Assembly (NCBI GenBank): GCA_943787425.1
Contig: CALSMJ010000005.1
Coordinates: 353,096 to 417,095 of the forward strand
Source of the DNA: an uncultured Pseudomonadales bacterium
GTDB taxonomy: Bacteria; Pseudomonadota; Gammaproteobacteria; Pseudomonadales; Azotimanducaceae
Direction: 5' to 3'
DNA: 64,000 nt
Part shown: piece by piece, positions 8,723-17,807 of the stretch
Numbering within the stretch: the first letter of the stretch is position 1
How the letters are laid out: the number at the start of each line of letters is the position of its first letter
Made by a program: the position numbers and the translations under genes
The notes under the pieces: generated by a model
The model's database searches: none
Told to the model about the DNA's origin: nothing
Seen by the model: the letters and a program-made list of their open reading frames with translations, nothing else

Positions 8723-10039
8723 ATGGCCAATCTAGAGCGCCTACAACCGCAGTGGCTGCTGCCGATCCGACCGAGCGCGACCCTTCTGACCGATCATGAC
8801 CTGGTTCATGACGGCGGTCAGATCGTCGCCATTCTACCTCGTAAAACGGCCGATCAAGACTACCCTCAAGCCACCTGCCTGCCTTTGCCAGGCAAGGTGC
8901 TCATGCCGGGACTCATTAACTGCCATGGTCACGCCGCTATGACGCTATTACGCGGCTATGCCGATGACTTCAAACTCATGACCTGGCTAAATGACTACAT
9001 CTGGCCCGCCGAAGCCAAGTGGGTGAATCGCGAATTCGTCGAAGCCGGGGCGTGGCTGGCGGCAACCGAGATGGTACAGTCGGGTACAACCTGCGCCGCT
9101 GACAGTTATTTTTACCCCGAATCAACGGTGGCAGGGTTTGCAAAGGTCGGTGTGCGCAGTCAAGTCACAACGCCCATCTTGAGTTTTCCCAGTGCCTGGG
9201 CAGATTCTGAACAACAGTATCTCGATAAAAGTCTCAATTTCTTTGAATGGGCCGTGGGGAGACCAAACTTAACCACCGGTTTCGCACCCCACGCCCCGTA
9301 TACGGTCTCAGATACTGGCTTCGAACAGATCCTTCGATACAGCGAGGACCTAGATCTAACGATTCATCTCCACTTGCACGAATCGCAAGAGGAAATCACC
9401 CTGCATCAAGCCGAAAACGGCAACCGTCCAATCGCAAGACTACAGGCGTTAGGCCTGATCAATTCACGCCTTCAAGCTGTGCACATGACCGACCTTACTG
9501 AGATCGAGATCGATCAACTGGCCGCGGCAAAGGTTCGCATCGCTCACTGCCCGGAGTCTAATCTCAAACTCGCCAGCGGCATTTGTCCAACGCCACGTCT
9601 CCTGAGCAGCGGCATCATCGTCGGACTCGGCACCGATGGCGCGGCCAGTAATAACGACCTAGATATGTTCCAAGAGCTCCGCACCGCGGCAATGCTCGCC
9701 AAACTCACCACGGGCGACCCAACCGCGCTAGACGCTTTCAGCGCGCTCGAAATGGCAACCATCGGTGGCGCCAAATTTTTAGGCTTATCTGACCTGATTG
9801 GCAGCCTGGAGCCCGGGAAAGCCGCTGACATGATTGCCGTCGATCTGAGCGACATTCGACATCAGCCGGTGTATCATCCGATGTCGCAATTGGCCTACAC
9901 CGCAACCGGTCAAGATGTCACGCATACTTGGGTTGCAGGCTGTTTATTATATGCAGAAAGGCAACATCATTCGTCGGATGTCGCCGCGCTCACCGCTGAG
10001 GTTGCGCAGTGGCAGACCAAAATTCAAGGGATTTCATGA
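8723..10039 (+). CDS. mtaD: TRZ/ATZ-family amidohydrolase; 5'-methylthioadenosine/S-adenosylhomocysteine deaminase
   Basis: Metal-dependent deaminase of the amidohydrolase superfamily, 438 residues, expected to deaminate methylthioadenosine and related adenosines in methylthio salvage. Metal ligands and family motifs are visible: NCHGHAAM, HLHLHESQEE, HCPESNLKLASG and GTDGAASNNDLDM. AAAAGGA precedes the ATG. Its TGA overlaps the ubiG ATG by three bases. In Pseudomonas-like genomes mtaD precedes ubiG and mtnA lies next to gyrA. No mtnA is present in this window. Confidence 0.9.
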   Translation: MANLERLQPQWLLPIRPSATLLTDHDLVHDGGQIVAILPRKTADQDYPQATCLPLPGKVLMPGLINCHGHAAMTLLRGYADDFKLMTWLNDYIWPAEAKWVNREFVEAGAWLAATEMVQSGTTCAADSYFYPESTVAGFAKVGVRSQVTTPILSFPSAWADSEQQYLDKSLNFFEWAVGRPNLTTGFAPHAPYTVSDTGFEQILRYSEDLDLTIHLHLHESQEEITLHQAENGNRPIARLQALGLINSRLQAVHMTDLTEIEIDQLAAAKVRIAHCPESNLKLASGICPTPRLLSSGIIVGLGTDGAASNNDLDMFQELRTAAMLAKLTTGDPTALDAFSALEMATIGGAKFLGLSDLIGSLEPGKAADMIAVDLSDIRHQPVYHPMSQLAYTATGQDVTHTWVAGCLLYAERQHHSSDVAALTAEVAQWQTKIQGIS

Positions 10040-10746
10040 CCACCTCAGACAACGTTGATCCGATCGAAATTCAAAAGTTCGAGGACATGGCGCGCCGGTG
10101 GTGGGATCCTGATAGCGAATTCAAGCCTTTGCATGCGATTAATCCGCTTCGGATGAACTACATTGCTGAACGCGCCAAGCTCGCTGGCAAGCGTGTCCTC
10201 GATATTGGCTGCGGCGGCGGCTTATTAACCGAGGCCTTGGCAACGGCTGAGGCCTCGGTCACGGGCATCGACATGGGCACCTTACCCTTGCAAGTCGCCA
10301 AGCTCCACCAACACGAGTCCAATCTTGATATCGAGTATCTTCAGTCCACCGCAGAAGATTATGCTGAACAGCATGCTGGCACCTTTGACGTTGTGACCTG
10401 TCTTGAGATGTTGGAGCATGTCCCCGACCCTGATTCCATCATCAACGCCTGCTCGAAACTCTTAAAGCCGGGGGGTGATCTATTTCTTTCTACGATTAAT
10501 CGCAACCCGAAGTCTTATCTTTTTGCGATCATCGGCGCCGAATACTTTTTACGACTGCTACCCAGGGGCACCCACGACTACCAAAAGTTCATCCGGCCCT
10601 CGGAGCTGGCCGCCAGCCTGCGGACCCACCAGTTTGATTTGCGGGACCTTAAGGGCATGACCTATAACCCGATCACACAGCATTATGCGTTGAGCGAGGA
10701 CACGCAAGTTAACTACCTGATGCACGCGCGTTATGAACCCAGTTAA
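10036..10746 (+). CDS. ubiG: Ubiquinone biosynthesis O-methyltransferase
   Basis: SAM-dependent enzyme that performs both O-methylations in ubiquinone synthesis, associated with the inner membrane. The product from the ATG at 10036 has 236 residues. An earlier in-frame ATG lies inside mtaD and adds nothing family-like. The SAM-binding motif VLDIGCGGGLL is at about residues 54-64, and CLEMLEHVPDP and GTHDYQKFI are typical UbiG segments. The start overlaps the mtaD stop (ATGA) and the end overlaps yciK by 14 nt, indicating one transcript. Confidence 0.96.
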   Translation: MTTSDNVDPIEIQKFEDMARRWWDPDSEFKPLHAINPLRMNYIAERAKLAGKRVLDIGCGGGLLTEALATAEASVTGIDMGTLPLQVAKLHQHESNLDIEYLQSTAEDYAEQHAGTFDVVTCLEMLEHVPDPDSIINACSKLLKPGGDLFLSTINRNPKSYLFAIIGAEYFLRLLPRGTHDYQKFIRPSELAASLRTHQFDLRDLKGMTYNPITQHYALSEDTQVNYLMHARYEPS

Positions 10747-11515
10747 ATTTAATGCCGAACCCAATAGCTTTGCTGGCCGCGTCATTCTGATTACCGGCGC
10801 CACGTCTGGCATTGGACGAAGCTTGGCACTCGGTCTTGCACAACTCGGCGCGACGGTTTTATTGTTAGGTCGCGACGTTGCGGCGCTTGAAGCACTTTTT
10901 GATAAAATCAAAGACAGCCACCATCCCGAGCCTGGGATTGTGCCGTTTGATCTGAGTCAGGACGACCCTGAACGGCTTAGCACCCTTAAACAGGTTATTA
11001 CCGAACGCTATGGCGTCTTAGACGGGCTCATTCATAATGCTGCGATACTTGGCGATCGCGTCCCGTTTGAACACTACAACATGACCACTTGGGCGCAAGT
11101 ATTTCGCACCAACTTCGAGTCCCCGGTTGCCTTGACCCAGGCGCTACTACCGCTACTGCAGCAATCGAGCGGTGGCGCGCTGATTTTTACAAGCTCGAGT
11201 GTTGGCTACTCGCCCAAAGCCTACTGGGGCGCCTATGCTGCCTCAAAATACGCCTTAGAAGGCGTTGCATCCTTGCTCAGCGAAGAACTCGAGAACACGT
11301 CCGACATTCGTGTAAGTGTCGTAAACCCTGGGGCCACTCGAACAAAGATGCGCCAAGCGGCTTATCCTTCTGAGGATCCGGCATCCGTCAAACCGCCGGA
11401 AGATCTGTTAGCACTTTTTACTTACCTACTCAGCGCAACCTCAGGCGCACCGCGCGGCCATCGCTTTCAAAGTAACGGCAATCATCAACCGCTTGTGCGC
11501 AGGACTAACGATTAG
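10733..11515 (+). CDS. yciK: YciK-type short-chain dehydrogenase/reductase
   Basis: NAD(P)-dependent SDR of 260 residues, substrate unknown. The cofactor motif TGATSGIGR (about residues 22-30) and the catalytic Tyr-Lys pair YAASK are present, with upstream SSSVGYSPK supplying the serine. It follows ubiG with a 14-nt overlap. In Pseudomonas-like relatives mupP (MurNAc-6-phosphate phosphatase) lies between ubiG and yciK, but there is no room for it here. The 3' end overlaps the convergent rluB by 11 nt. Confidence 0.9.
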   Translation: MNPVKFNAEPNSFAGRVILITGATSGIGRSLALGLAQLGATVLLLGRDVAALEALFDKIKDSHHPEPGIVPFDLSQDDPERLSTLKQVITERYGVLDGLIHNAAILGDRVPFEHYNMTTWAQVFRTNFESPVALTQALLPLLQQSSGGALIFTSSSVGYSPKAYWGAYAASKYALEGVASLLSEELENTSDIRVSVVNPGATRTKMRQAAYPSEDPASVKPPEDLLALFTYLLSATSGAPRGHRFQSNGNHQPLVRRTND

Positions 11516-12278
11516 ATCGACCTTTGCGCGGTTGAGTCATGGGTGGCGGCGTTAGGCCAGCCAGCAGGTAAAGATCCTGCTCGTCCTTCCCTAGAATCTC
11601 AGTATAGCGACCCGATTTCACCGCGGCAGGAATAAAGAAACTGCCAAAACGGACCCGTTTGAGCCGACTTACCGTCAGTCCTTGGGATTCGAACAACCGC
11701 CGAACTTCCCGGTTGCGCCCCTCGGTCAACGCTACGTAATACCATTGATTTGCCCCAGACTCATCCCGACCCTTTCGGACGTCCGAAAATTTCGCCACAC
11801 CGTCTTCCAACAGAACGCCATCGGTTAAGGCCCGCAACTGCTCATCGCTGACATCACCCAAGACTCGGACCGCATACTCACGATCAATATTACTGCGGGG
11901 GTGCATCAGGCGATTGGCTAACGCGCCGTCCGTGGTCAACAGCAAAAGCCCACTGGTATTAAAATCGAGCCGGCCGACAGAAATCCAACGCTGATTATTC
12001 AGCTTAGGCAGCCGATTGAAAACGGTTGGACGCCCTTCCGGATCGTCCCGCGTGCAGATTTGGCCCGTCGGCTTGTTGTAAAGCAAATGCCGATGTTTCT
12101 GAGCGACCTGCATAATCGTCTTGCCATCAACGACGATCTTATCTTCGATTCCAACGCGATCACCGATCGTTGCGACCTGACCGTTCACCATTACCCGGCC
12201 CGCCTCGATCCAACCCTCCATCGTTCGGCGACTGCCAAAACCCACGGTTGCCAATACTTTTTGCAGCTTTTCAGTCAT
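11505..12278 (-). CDS. rluB: 23S rRNA pseudouridine2605 synthase
   Basis: RsuA-family pseudouridine synthase acting on 23S rRNA helix 89 (E. coli U2605). It has an N-terminal S4 RNA-binding domain (residues about 1-60) and a catalytic domain with Asp105 in GRLDFNTSG. The family segment EGRNREVRRLFE follows. At 257 residues it lacks most of the long basic C-terminal tail of E. coli RluB and keeps only a short RKGRSNR end. It lies downstream of scpB, the usual partner. Confidence 0.92.
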   Translation of the reverse strand: MTEKLQKVLATVGFGSRRTMEGWIEAGRVMVNGQVATIGDRVGIEDKIVVDGKTIMQVAQKHRHLLYNKPTGQICTRDDPEGRPTVFNRLPKLNNQRWISVGRLDFNTSGLLLLTTDGALANRLMHPRSNIDREYAVRVLGDVSDEQLRALTDGVLLEDGVAKFSDVRKGRDESGANQWYYVALTEGRNREVRRLFESQGLTVSRLKRVRFGSFFIPAAVKSGRYTEILGKDEQDLYLLAGLTPPPMTQPRKGRSNR

Positions 12279-12302
12279 CTCGACAGCGCCTGTATCATGG
12301 GC

Positions 12303-13295
12303 TTAGTGGGGCGTCTTGTTATCATCAGCATCCTCCGAAAAGGCTGCTTTCAGGATATCCGCGTTTGTATCTCCTTCTCCTGCCCGTGCGATCTCCAAGC
12401 GCTCAACTGACGCCTGCTGCCCAGTTTCTGTCGCATCCGAAGACCCGGTATTGGCCAAGGTGTCGCCGCCATCGTCATCCCGTTGGTGTTCAGAGGAATG
12501 CGCGTCGATCACCGAGCCATCCGTTGCAACCTTCGCTTCATCTTCGCTAACCAATTTATCATCAGCGTCCTCTAAATCGTCGTCATTGTCGTGCACAGCT
12601 GGCGAGGCCATGACGCGGCGAATATTCTCTCGAATGGTGTCTACGGTCGTTGCAACCTCATCAAGATCTGTGTCTTGTAGGATCTCAGCCTCGGCATCCT
12701 CATCGCTCAGGACAATGGTTTTCATTTCGATCAGGGGCTCATCCAAGTCCAAACGACTCGTCATCTCATCTAGATCTCGAATTTCTGATAAGGTCGGCAA
12801 CTCATCCAAATTCGACAAATTAAAGTAATCCAAAAAACTTTTGGTTGTTGCATACATTGCAGGCCGGCCAGGCACATCGCGATGACCCACAATTCGAATC
12901 CATTCCCGCTCAAGCAAGCTTCGGATAATATTCGTTGAGACCGCAACACCTCGAACCTCTTCAATATCACCGCGGGTAATTGGCTGCTTGTAAGCAATCA
13001 AGGCAAGCGTTTCAAGCAAAGCACGGGTATACCGCTGAGGACGCTCTTCCCAAAGGCGGCTCACCCATTCGCCATATTCGCCCCGAACTTGAAATCGATA
13101 ACCACTGGCAAGCTTCTTCAGTTCAAAACCTCGCCCATCGCAATCCGCTTCAATTTCTTCTAAAGCCCGGCGAACCTCGTCTCGGGTCGGCGGGTCCATT
13201 TCGAACAACGACATTAAATTATCGAGCGACAAAGGGCTTTCCGAGGCCATGATCGCGCCTTCAATAATTTGCTTTAATTTTTCTTGCACGCTCAT
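12303..13295 (-). CDS. scpB: Segregation and condensation protein B with an acidic C-terminal tail
   Basis: Winged-helix subunit of the Smc-ScpAB condensin complex. Residues about 1-175 align with ScpB: an N-terminal winged helix, then RYTRALLETLALIAYKQPITR and GRPAMYATT. About 140 further residues follow, very rich in Asp and Glu with no recognisable fold, for example HDNDDDLEDADD. That is much longer than the usual tail. The frame is intact and codon use looks like that of the neighbours. Its ATG overlaps the scpA stop by 4 nt. Confidence 0.93.
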   Translation of the reverse strand: MSVQEKLKQIIEGAIMASESPLSLDNLMSLFEMDPPTRDEVRRALEEIEADCDGRGFELKKLASGYRFQVRGEYGEWVSRLWEERPQRYTRALLETLALIAYKQPITRGDIEEVRGVAVSTNIIRSLLEREWIRIVGHRDVPGRPAMYATTKSFLDYFNLSNLDELPTLSEIRDLDEMTSRLDLDEPLIEMKTIVLSDEDAEAEILQDTDLDEVATTVDTIRENIRRVMASPAVHDNDDDLEDADDKLVSEDEAKVATDGSVIDAHSSEHQRDDDGGDTLANTGSSDATETGQQASVERLEIARAGEGDTNADILKAAFSEDADDNKTPH

Positions 13296-14173
13296 AAATT
13301 TTGCTCCGCGTTGTCAGAAGCGATCGTTGCCATCCGAAGCCGAATGTGGATTGGCGCAAAGGGTTCGGTCTGAACCAATTCGATCAAGGATTCTTTAATC
13401 AACTCCAGCATGGCGATAAAGGTCACGACAACCCCTGCTCGACCTTCTTCGACACTGAACAACTCTATGAACGGTTCGTACTGATCCCCACGCGCTTGAA
13501 TGCGAGCCAGAATATGCGACATCCGCGCTCGCGTTGATAACGGCTCAAGACTGATCTGATGACTGGCATTTTGATCGGTCCGGCGCAATACACCACCTAG
13601 TGCGATCAATAATTCCTGGAGCTGAACATCCGGTAACGGCTTCGGCCGCGTCGAAACTGGTGCGTCCGCGTTCGCGACCCAAAAATCCCGATTCGACCTG
13701 GGTAATTCATCAAGATTGAGTGCCGCCGTTTTAAATTGCTCATACTCTTGCAACCGTCGAATCAATTCGGCCCTTGGGTCATCCTCTTCTGCTTCACCGG
13801 CGGCTTGTCGAGGTAACAGCATCCGCGATTTTATCTCAGCAAGCATTGCAGCCATCACCAGATATTCTGCGGCCAGCTCGAACTGTAGCTCCGTCATCAA
13901 ATCAATGTATTGCATGTATTGCTGCGTGATGTCGGCGACGCGAATGTCCAAGATATCCAAGTTTTGTCGCTTAATGAGATACAGCAAAAGATCAAGTGGA
14001 CCTTCGAAGGCCTCGAGAAAGACTTCCAGGGCATCAGGCGGAATGTACAGATCATCCGGTAAAGTTGTATACGGCACGCCGGCGACCAGCGCCAATTCAC
14101 TTTGTTTGCGTAGGGCCGGTGGTAACCTGGACACCTTGGAATCGTTGTCTACCAGGTCCGAAGAGTCCATCAC
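13292..14173 (-). CDS. scpA: Segregation and condensation protein A
   Basis: Kleisin subunit that bridges Smc heads, 293 residues. The family core FEGPLDLLLYLIKRQNLDI is at about residues 54-72, followed by YLVMAAMLAEIKSRMLLP and a C-terminal winged helix (VTFIAMLELIKE). Four-nucleotide overlaps with trpS upstream and scpB downstream indicate a trpS-scpA-scpB-rluB transcript, as in many gammaproteobacteria. Confidence 0.95.
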   Translation of the reverse strand: MMDSSDLVDNDSKVSRLPPALRKQSELALVAGVPYTTLPDDLYIPPDALEVFLEAFEGPLDLLLYLIKRQNLDILDIRVADITQQYMQYIDLMTELQFELAAEYLVMAAMLAEIKSRMLLPRQAAGEAEEDDPRAELIRRLQEYEQFKTAALNLDELPRSNRDFWVANADAPVSTRPKPLPDVQLQELLIALGGVLRRTDQNASHQISLEPLSTRARMSHILARIQARGDQYEPFIELFSVEEGRAGVVVTFIAMLELIKESLIELVQTEPFAPIHIRLRMATIASDNAEQNL

Positions 14174-15390
14174 AGTGACCTGTAATCTAAGCCCATCGCA
14201 GCCCGAACTTCTTCGAGGGTCTCGCGCGCCTGGGTTCGAGCCTTCTCACACCCTTCGGCAATAATACTTCGTACCAAATCAGGGCTTTCTTCAAATTGCA
14301 GCGCGCGCTCTCGCATGGGTTGCTGCTCTTGCAAAATCGCTTCGATTAAAGGCCCCTTGCAGTCCAAGCAGCCAATACCAGCTGTCTTACAACCTTCGGT
14401 GATCCAGGCCTGAGTGGCCGGATTTGAATAGATCTTATGCAAATCGAATACCGGACACTTCTTGGGATCCCCAGGATCAGTTCGCTTAACCCGCGCGGGA
14501 TCCGTGGTCATGGTTTTGACTTTTTTGGTGACGGCGTCGGGGTCTTCGCGCAGAGAGATCGTATTGTTATAACTTTTGGACATCTTTTGTCCATCAAGAC
14601 CCGGCATCACTGGGTTCTCTGTCAGCAGCGCTTTCGGCTCTGGCAAGATAATCTTCCCAGAACCCTCAGCGTACCCTAGCAATCGGTCGCGGTCACCCAA
14701 GGACAAATTGCCCTGACTGGCAACCAAGGATTGCGCCCGGCTGAGCGATTCCTCGCTGCCTTGTTCAACATAACTGCGACGAAGCTCTCGATACAATTTG
14801 CCATGCTTTCGCCCTAATTTTTTTACAGCTTCTTCAGCAGCCTTCGCAAAGCCCTCATCTCGGCCGAACAGGTGATTGAATCGTCGAGCCAGCTCCCGGG
14901 TCATCTCAACATGCGGCACTTGGTCCGCCCCGACGGGCACTTGCCCGGCGCGATAGATCAAGATGTCCGCACTTTGCAACACCGGGTATCCTAAAAACCC
15001 ATAGGTCGACAGATCGCGATCACGCTGTTTGCTAACCTGATCTTTAAAGGTTGGGACCCGCTCAACCCAACTGAGCGGTGTGATCATCGACAAGAGCAAA
15101 TGCAACTCTGCATGCTCAGGTACTTTGGATTGAATAAACAACGTTGTTGAGCTGGGATTAACGCCCGCCGCAAGCCAATCGATCACCATTTGCCAGGTGT
15201 TTTCTTCGATCAGACGGGTTTCTTCATAGTGACTGGTCAGGGCATGCCAATCCGCCACAAAAAAGAAACTCTCGTATTCGAGTTGTAGCTTAACCCAGTT
15301 CTTCAAGACGCCATGGTAGTGGCCAAGATGCAAGCGGCCCGTTGGGCGCATACCAGACAATACTCTGGATTGAGATTCGTTAAGACTCAA
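14170..15390 (-). CDS. trpS: Tryptophanyl-tRNA synthetase
   Basis: Class Ic aminoacyl-tRNA synthetase charging tRNA-Trp. The HIGH-type motif is HLGH at residues 21-24 and the KMSKS loop is intact (GQKMSKSYNN). At 406 residues it is longer than the about 330-residue E. coli enzyme. It belongs to the longer type with an insertion before KMSKS (around ELRRSYVEQGSEESL), as in Pseudomonas. It is the first gene of the trpS-scpAB-rluB run. Confidence 0.96.
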   Translation of the reverse strand: MSLNESQSRVLSGMRPTGRLHLGHYHGVLKNWVKLQLEYESFFFVADWHALTSHYEETRLIEENTWQMVIDWLAAGVNPSSTTLFIQSKVPEHAELHLLLSMITPLSWVERVPTFKDQVSKQRDRDLSTYGFLGYPVLQSADILIYRAGQVPVGADQVPHVEMTRELARRFNHLFGRDEGFAKAAEEAVKKLGRKHGKLYRELRRSYVEQGSEESLSRAQSLVASQGNLSLGDRDRLLGYAEGSGKIILPEPKALLTENPVMPGLDGQKMSKSYNNTISLREDPDAVTKKVKTMTTDPARVKRTDPGDPKKCPVFDLHKIYSNPATQAWITEGCKTAGIGCLDCKGPLIEAILQEQQPMRERALQFEESPDLVRSIIAEGCEKARTQARETLEEVRAAMGLDYRSL

Positions 15391-15518
15391 GCAGTTACCT
15401 ATTTAACCCATTGATCGCGTTTGCTGATGCCAGGACCGACAGGCTGGCATCAAACGATACCAACGCGCCTCCGAGGCCATCAGCAGATTATAACCGGCAA
15501 GCCTTGCAAAGTCTCAGC

Positions 15519-16142
15519 TTAGACGCCAAATAGTGCTGGATCCCCGCAACCACGACGCAAAATCTCAGGCGTTGCGCCAGTAAAATCCACGACTGTTGTC
15601 GGATCTAGACCGCCATATCCACCATCAACAATGATCTCGACTTCTTGCTCCAAAACCGTCTTGATATCAAAGGGATCATTTAGGGGATATTCATCGCCCG
15701 GCATGGATAAGGTCGTACTCACGAGGGGGCCTCCGAAAGCCTCTAACAGCGCGCGAATAATTTGATGATCCGGCACACGTAACCCAATCGTTTTTCGCTT
15801 CGGCTGCACCAATCGTTTTGGAACCAGCTTGCTGGCCTCCAAGATGAACGTGTAGGGACCCGGGGTCGCTTGCTTTAAGGCTCGATAAACGGGATTGGGA
15901 ACCCGAGCGTACAAGCCCAAGTCCGATAAATCGCGACAGAGCAACGTAAACTCGTGATCTTCCTTTAACTGACGGATGCGTCGAATTCGATCCATCCCAC
16001 GTTTATTGTCCAGACTACAGCCAATGGCATAACAGGCATCCGTCGGATAAACCACCACGCCGCCCTGTTTGAGGCAATCTGCGACCTGCACAACCAATCG
16101 ATTCTGCGGATTTTCTGTATGAATATTGAAGAACTGGCCCAT
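15519..16142 (-). CDS. yciO: YciO family protein (YrdC/Sua5-like)
   Basis: Member of the YrdC/Sua5 superfamily, whose core members make threonylcarbamoyl-AMP for tRNA t6A. YciO itself is a paralog of uncertain function. I chose the ATG at 16142 (MGQFFNIHTENPQNR) because YciO proteins begin in this way, giving 207 residues. An 11-residue upstream extension is possible. Family segments include GGVVVYPTDACYAIGC, PGPYTFILEA and GLRVPDH. Positive residues of the nucleotide pocket (KRKTIGLRVP) are retained. Confidence 0.88.
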   Translation of the reverse strand: MGQFFNIHTENPQNRLVVQVADCLKQGGVVVYPTDACYAIGCSLDNKRGMDRIRRIRQLKEDHEFTLLCRDLSDLGLYARVPNPVYRALKQATPGPYTFILEASKLVPKRLVQPKRKTIGLRVPDHQIIRALLEAFGGPLVSTTLSMPGDEYPLNDPFDIKTVLEQEVEIIVDGGYGGLDPTTVVDFTGATPEILRRGCGDPALFGV

Positions 16143-16270
16143 GCGCTCAATCTGACATAAAGCGTTTCCGACCACAACTATTAAGCTGCTTGGCGCGGTC
16201 AGAAATCACAATTTTCGGCAACCCGCCAGAAATGCGGTATCATCCGGACAAATCAAACGTCAGCGAACCC

Positions 16271-16828
16271 ATGACAAAAATCTTAGAATTTGCAACGCCG
16301 ATCGTATTTTTCGTCTGCTGGGTTATAACCGATGATATTTTCTTCAGCACCAAGGCACTGATCGGCATGGTCTGTCTTCAAGCAGGCCTTGAGTACTATT
16401 TAACCAAGACCTTAAAAACGATGACGAAGGTCCTACTCGCAAGCGTTGTGGTCATGGGCGGTCTCACCATCGCCTTTAGGGATGAGACGTTTATTCTTTG
16501 GAAACCGACCATTTTCAATTGGGTGCTGGCAGCGATCTTAGCAGGCAGTCAGATCGCGTTTGGCAAATCCCTTTTGCGCAGTTTCCTGGGCCAACAACTT
16601 CAACTCCCACAAGCGGCCTGGTTCCGACTGGGATATGGTTGGGCCCTCGGCTTTTTCTTTGCTGGCAGCTTAAACCTTGTGATCGCCTACCAATTTAGTC
16701 TAGATTTCTGGATGAAATATAAACTATTCGGCGGACCGGTTTTAATTTTTGCCTACACCATTGCAACGGTTGTCTACCTGAACCAAATCGGGGCGCTAAC
16801 CGATCCTAAAAAAGACGCCGCGGAGTAA
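16271..16828 (+). CDS. yciB: YciB/IspZ inner-membrane septation protein A
   Basis: Polytopic inner-membrane protein of 185 residues with about five or six membrane segments, linked to cell-envelope integrity and septation. The ATG at 16271 places the first helix ([18 protein letters not shown]) at the N terminus, as in the family. A longer frame to 16190 adds a non-hydrophobic, non-conserved stretch. The conserved KPTIFNW segment is present. It is followed after 5 bp by yciI, as in enterobacterial yciBCI-type neighbourhoods. Confidence 0.88.
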   Translation: MTKILEFATPIVFFVCWVITDDIFFSTKALIGMVCLQAGLEYYLTKTLKTMTKVLLASVVVMGGLTIAFRDETFILWKPTIFNWVLAAILAGSQIAFGKSLLRSFLGQQLQLPQAAWFRLGYGWALGFFFAGSLNLVIAYQFSLDFWMKYKLFGGPVLIFAYTIATVVYLNQIGALTDPKKDAAE

Positions 16829-16833
16829 AACCC

Positions 16834-17133
16834 ATGCTCTACATTATTATCGGTAAAGATCGGCCGAACAGCCTTGCAGACCGTTTATCGGTGCGGCCGG
16901 CCCATCTTGATCGCGTTCAGGCACTGCTGGACGAGGGCCGACTCGTCATCGGCGGCCCCATGCCAGCGATCGACAGTGAAAACCCGGGCGAGGCAGGGTT
17001 TCTCGGCTCTGTCATTATTGCGGAATTTGCCTCATTGGAGGCCGCTACAGCCTGGGCTGAGGCTGATCCTTATACTGTGAACGGCATCTTCAAGACGCTT
17101 GAGGTGCACCCTTATAAGCAGGTTTTGCCATGA
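16834..17133 (+). CDS. yciI: YciI-like protein
   Basis: Small (99-residue) YCII-domain protein with a dimeric ferredoxin-like fold. The conserved His-Asp-type pocket residues fall in [11 protein letters not shown] and [10 protein letters not shown]. Its biochemical role is not established. It overlaps the next gene by 4 nt (ATGA) and is probably cotranscribed with yciB. Confidence 0.9.
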   Translation: MLYIIIGKDRPNSLADRLSVRPAHLDRVQALLDEGRLVIGGPMPAIDSENPGEAGFLGSVIIAEFASLEAATAWAEADPYTVNGIFKTLEVHPYKQVLP

Positions 17134-17807
17134 AACAACTGGTGGGCCTGATCTGTCTTGTATTCAGTACCGCAGGCCTTGCAGAAACCCTCTACATTCG
17201 AGACACCCTGTACCTGCCGCTTCGCGCTGAGCCGCTGGATGCATCAGAACTCATCCGAAAAGGCTTAAAAAGCGGCACCCCGCTCGAGCGCCTTGGCGAG
17301 TTGACTGACAATGGCTATCGCCGGGTTCGTTTTGAAGAAGATAATGGCAACGTCGTGGAGGGCTACATCCACGATCAATATCTTGTGGATCAACCCATCG
17401 CTCGCACCCAACTGGAAACACTCAGAGCGAGTCTCGACGCCGCAACCCAAGCGGCGAATGTAGCGCGTGCCGCGTTGGGCGAGGCCACCGAAATTCGCAA
17501 CGCGGCGTTAGCAGAGGCCGCAGCGAGTCAGGAACAATTGCGCTTAGCCAACGACGAAATCAACCGAATCACCGCCCTATCTGTCGACGCCATCGACCTA
17601 GCCGCAGCCCTTGAAACAGAACAGCAGCGCACGCGCGAGCAAACCGCTGCAATTCAGGCCTTAAAAGCTCAGCAGAGGGCACTCAGCCAGGACGTTGAAC
17701 AGCGCTGGTTTCTTATCGGTGGCGCTGTGGTCTTCAGCGGGGCGCTCATTGGATTCTGGGCTAGCCGGCGCATTTATCATCGCGGCTTTTCTGGAGGCTG
17801 GGGCTAA
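17130..17807 (+). CDS. TIGR04211-type SH3 domain envelope protein (YgiM-like)
   Basis: This 225-residue exported protein has a signal peptide ([19 protein letters not shown]). A bacterial SH3 domain follows (about residues 20-90, with LYLPLRAEP and GYIHDQYL). A long Ala/Glu/Gln-rich coiled coil covers about residues 95-185, and a C-terminal membrane helix ([18 protein letters not shown]) ends in a basic tip. This is the layout of TIGR04211/YgiM proteins, which sit in the inner membrane facing the periplasm. It overlaps yciI by 4 nt and pdxJ by one base. Confidence 0.85.
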   Translation: MKQLVGLICLVFSTAGLAETLYIRDTLYLPLRAEPLDASELIRKGLKSGTPLERLGELTDNGYRRVRFEEDNGNVVEGYIHDQYLVDQPIARTQLETLRASLDAATQAANVARAALGEATEIRNAALAEAAASQEQLRLANDEINRITALSVDAIDLAAALETEQQRTREQTAAIQALKAQQRALSQDVEQRWFLIGGAVVFSGALIGFWASRRIYHRGFSGGWG

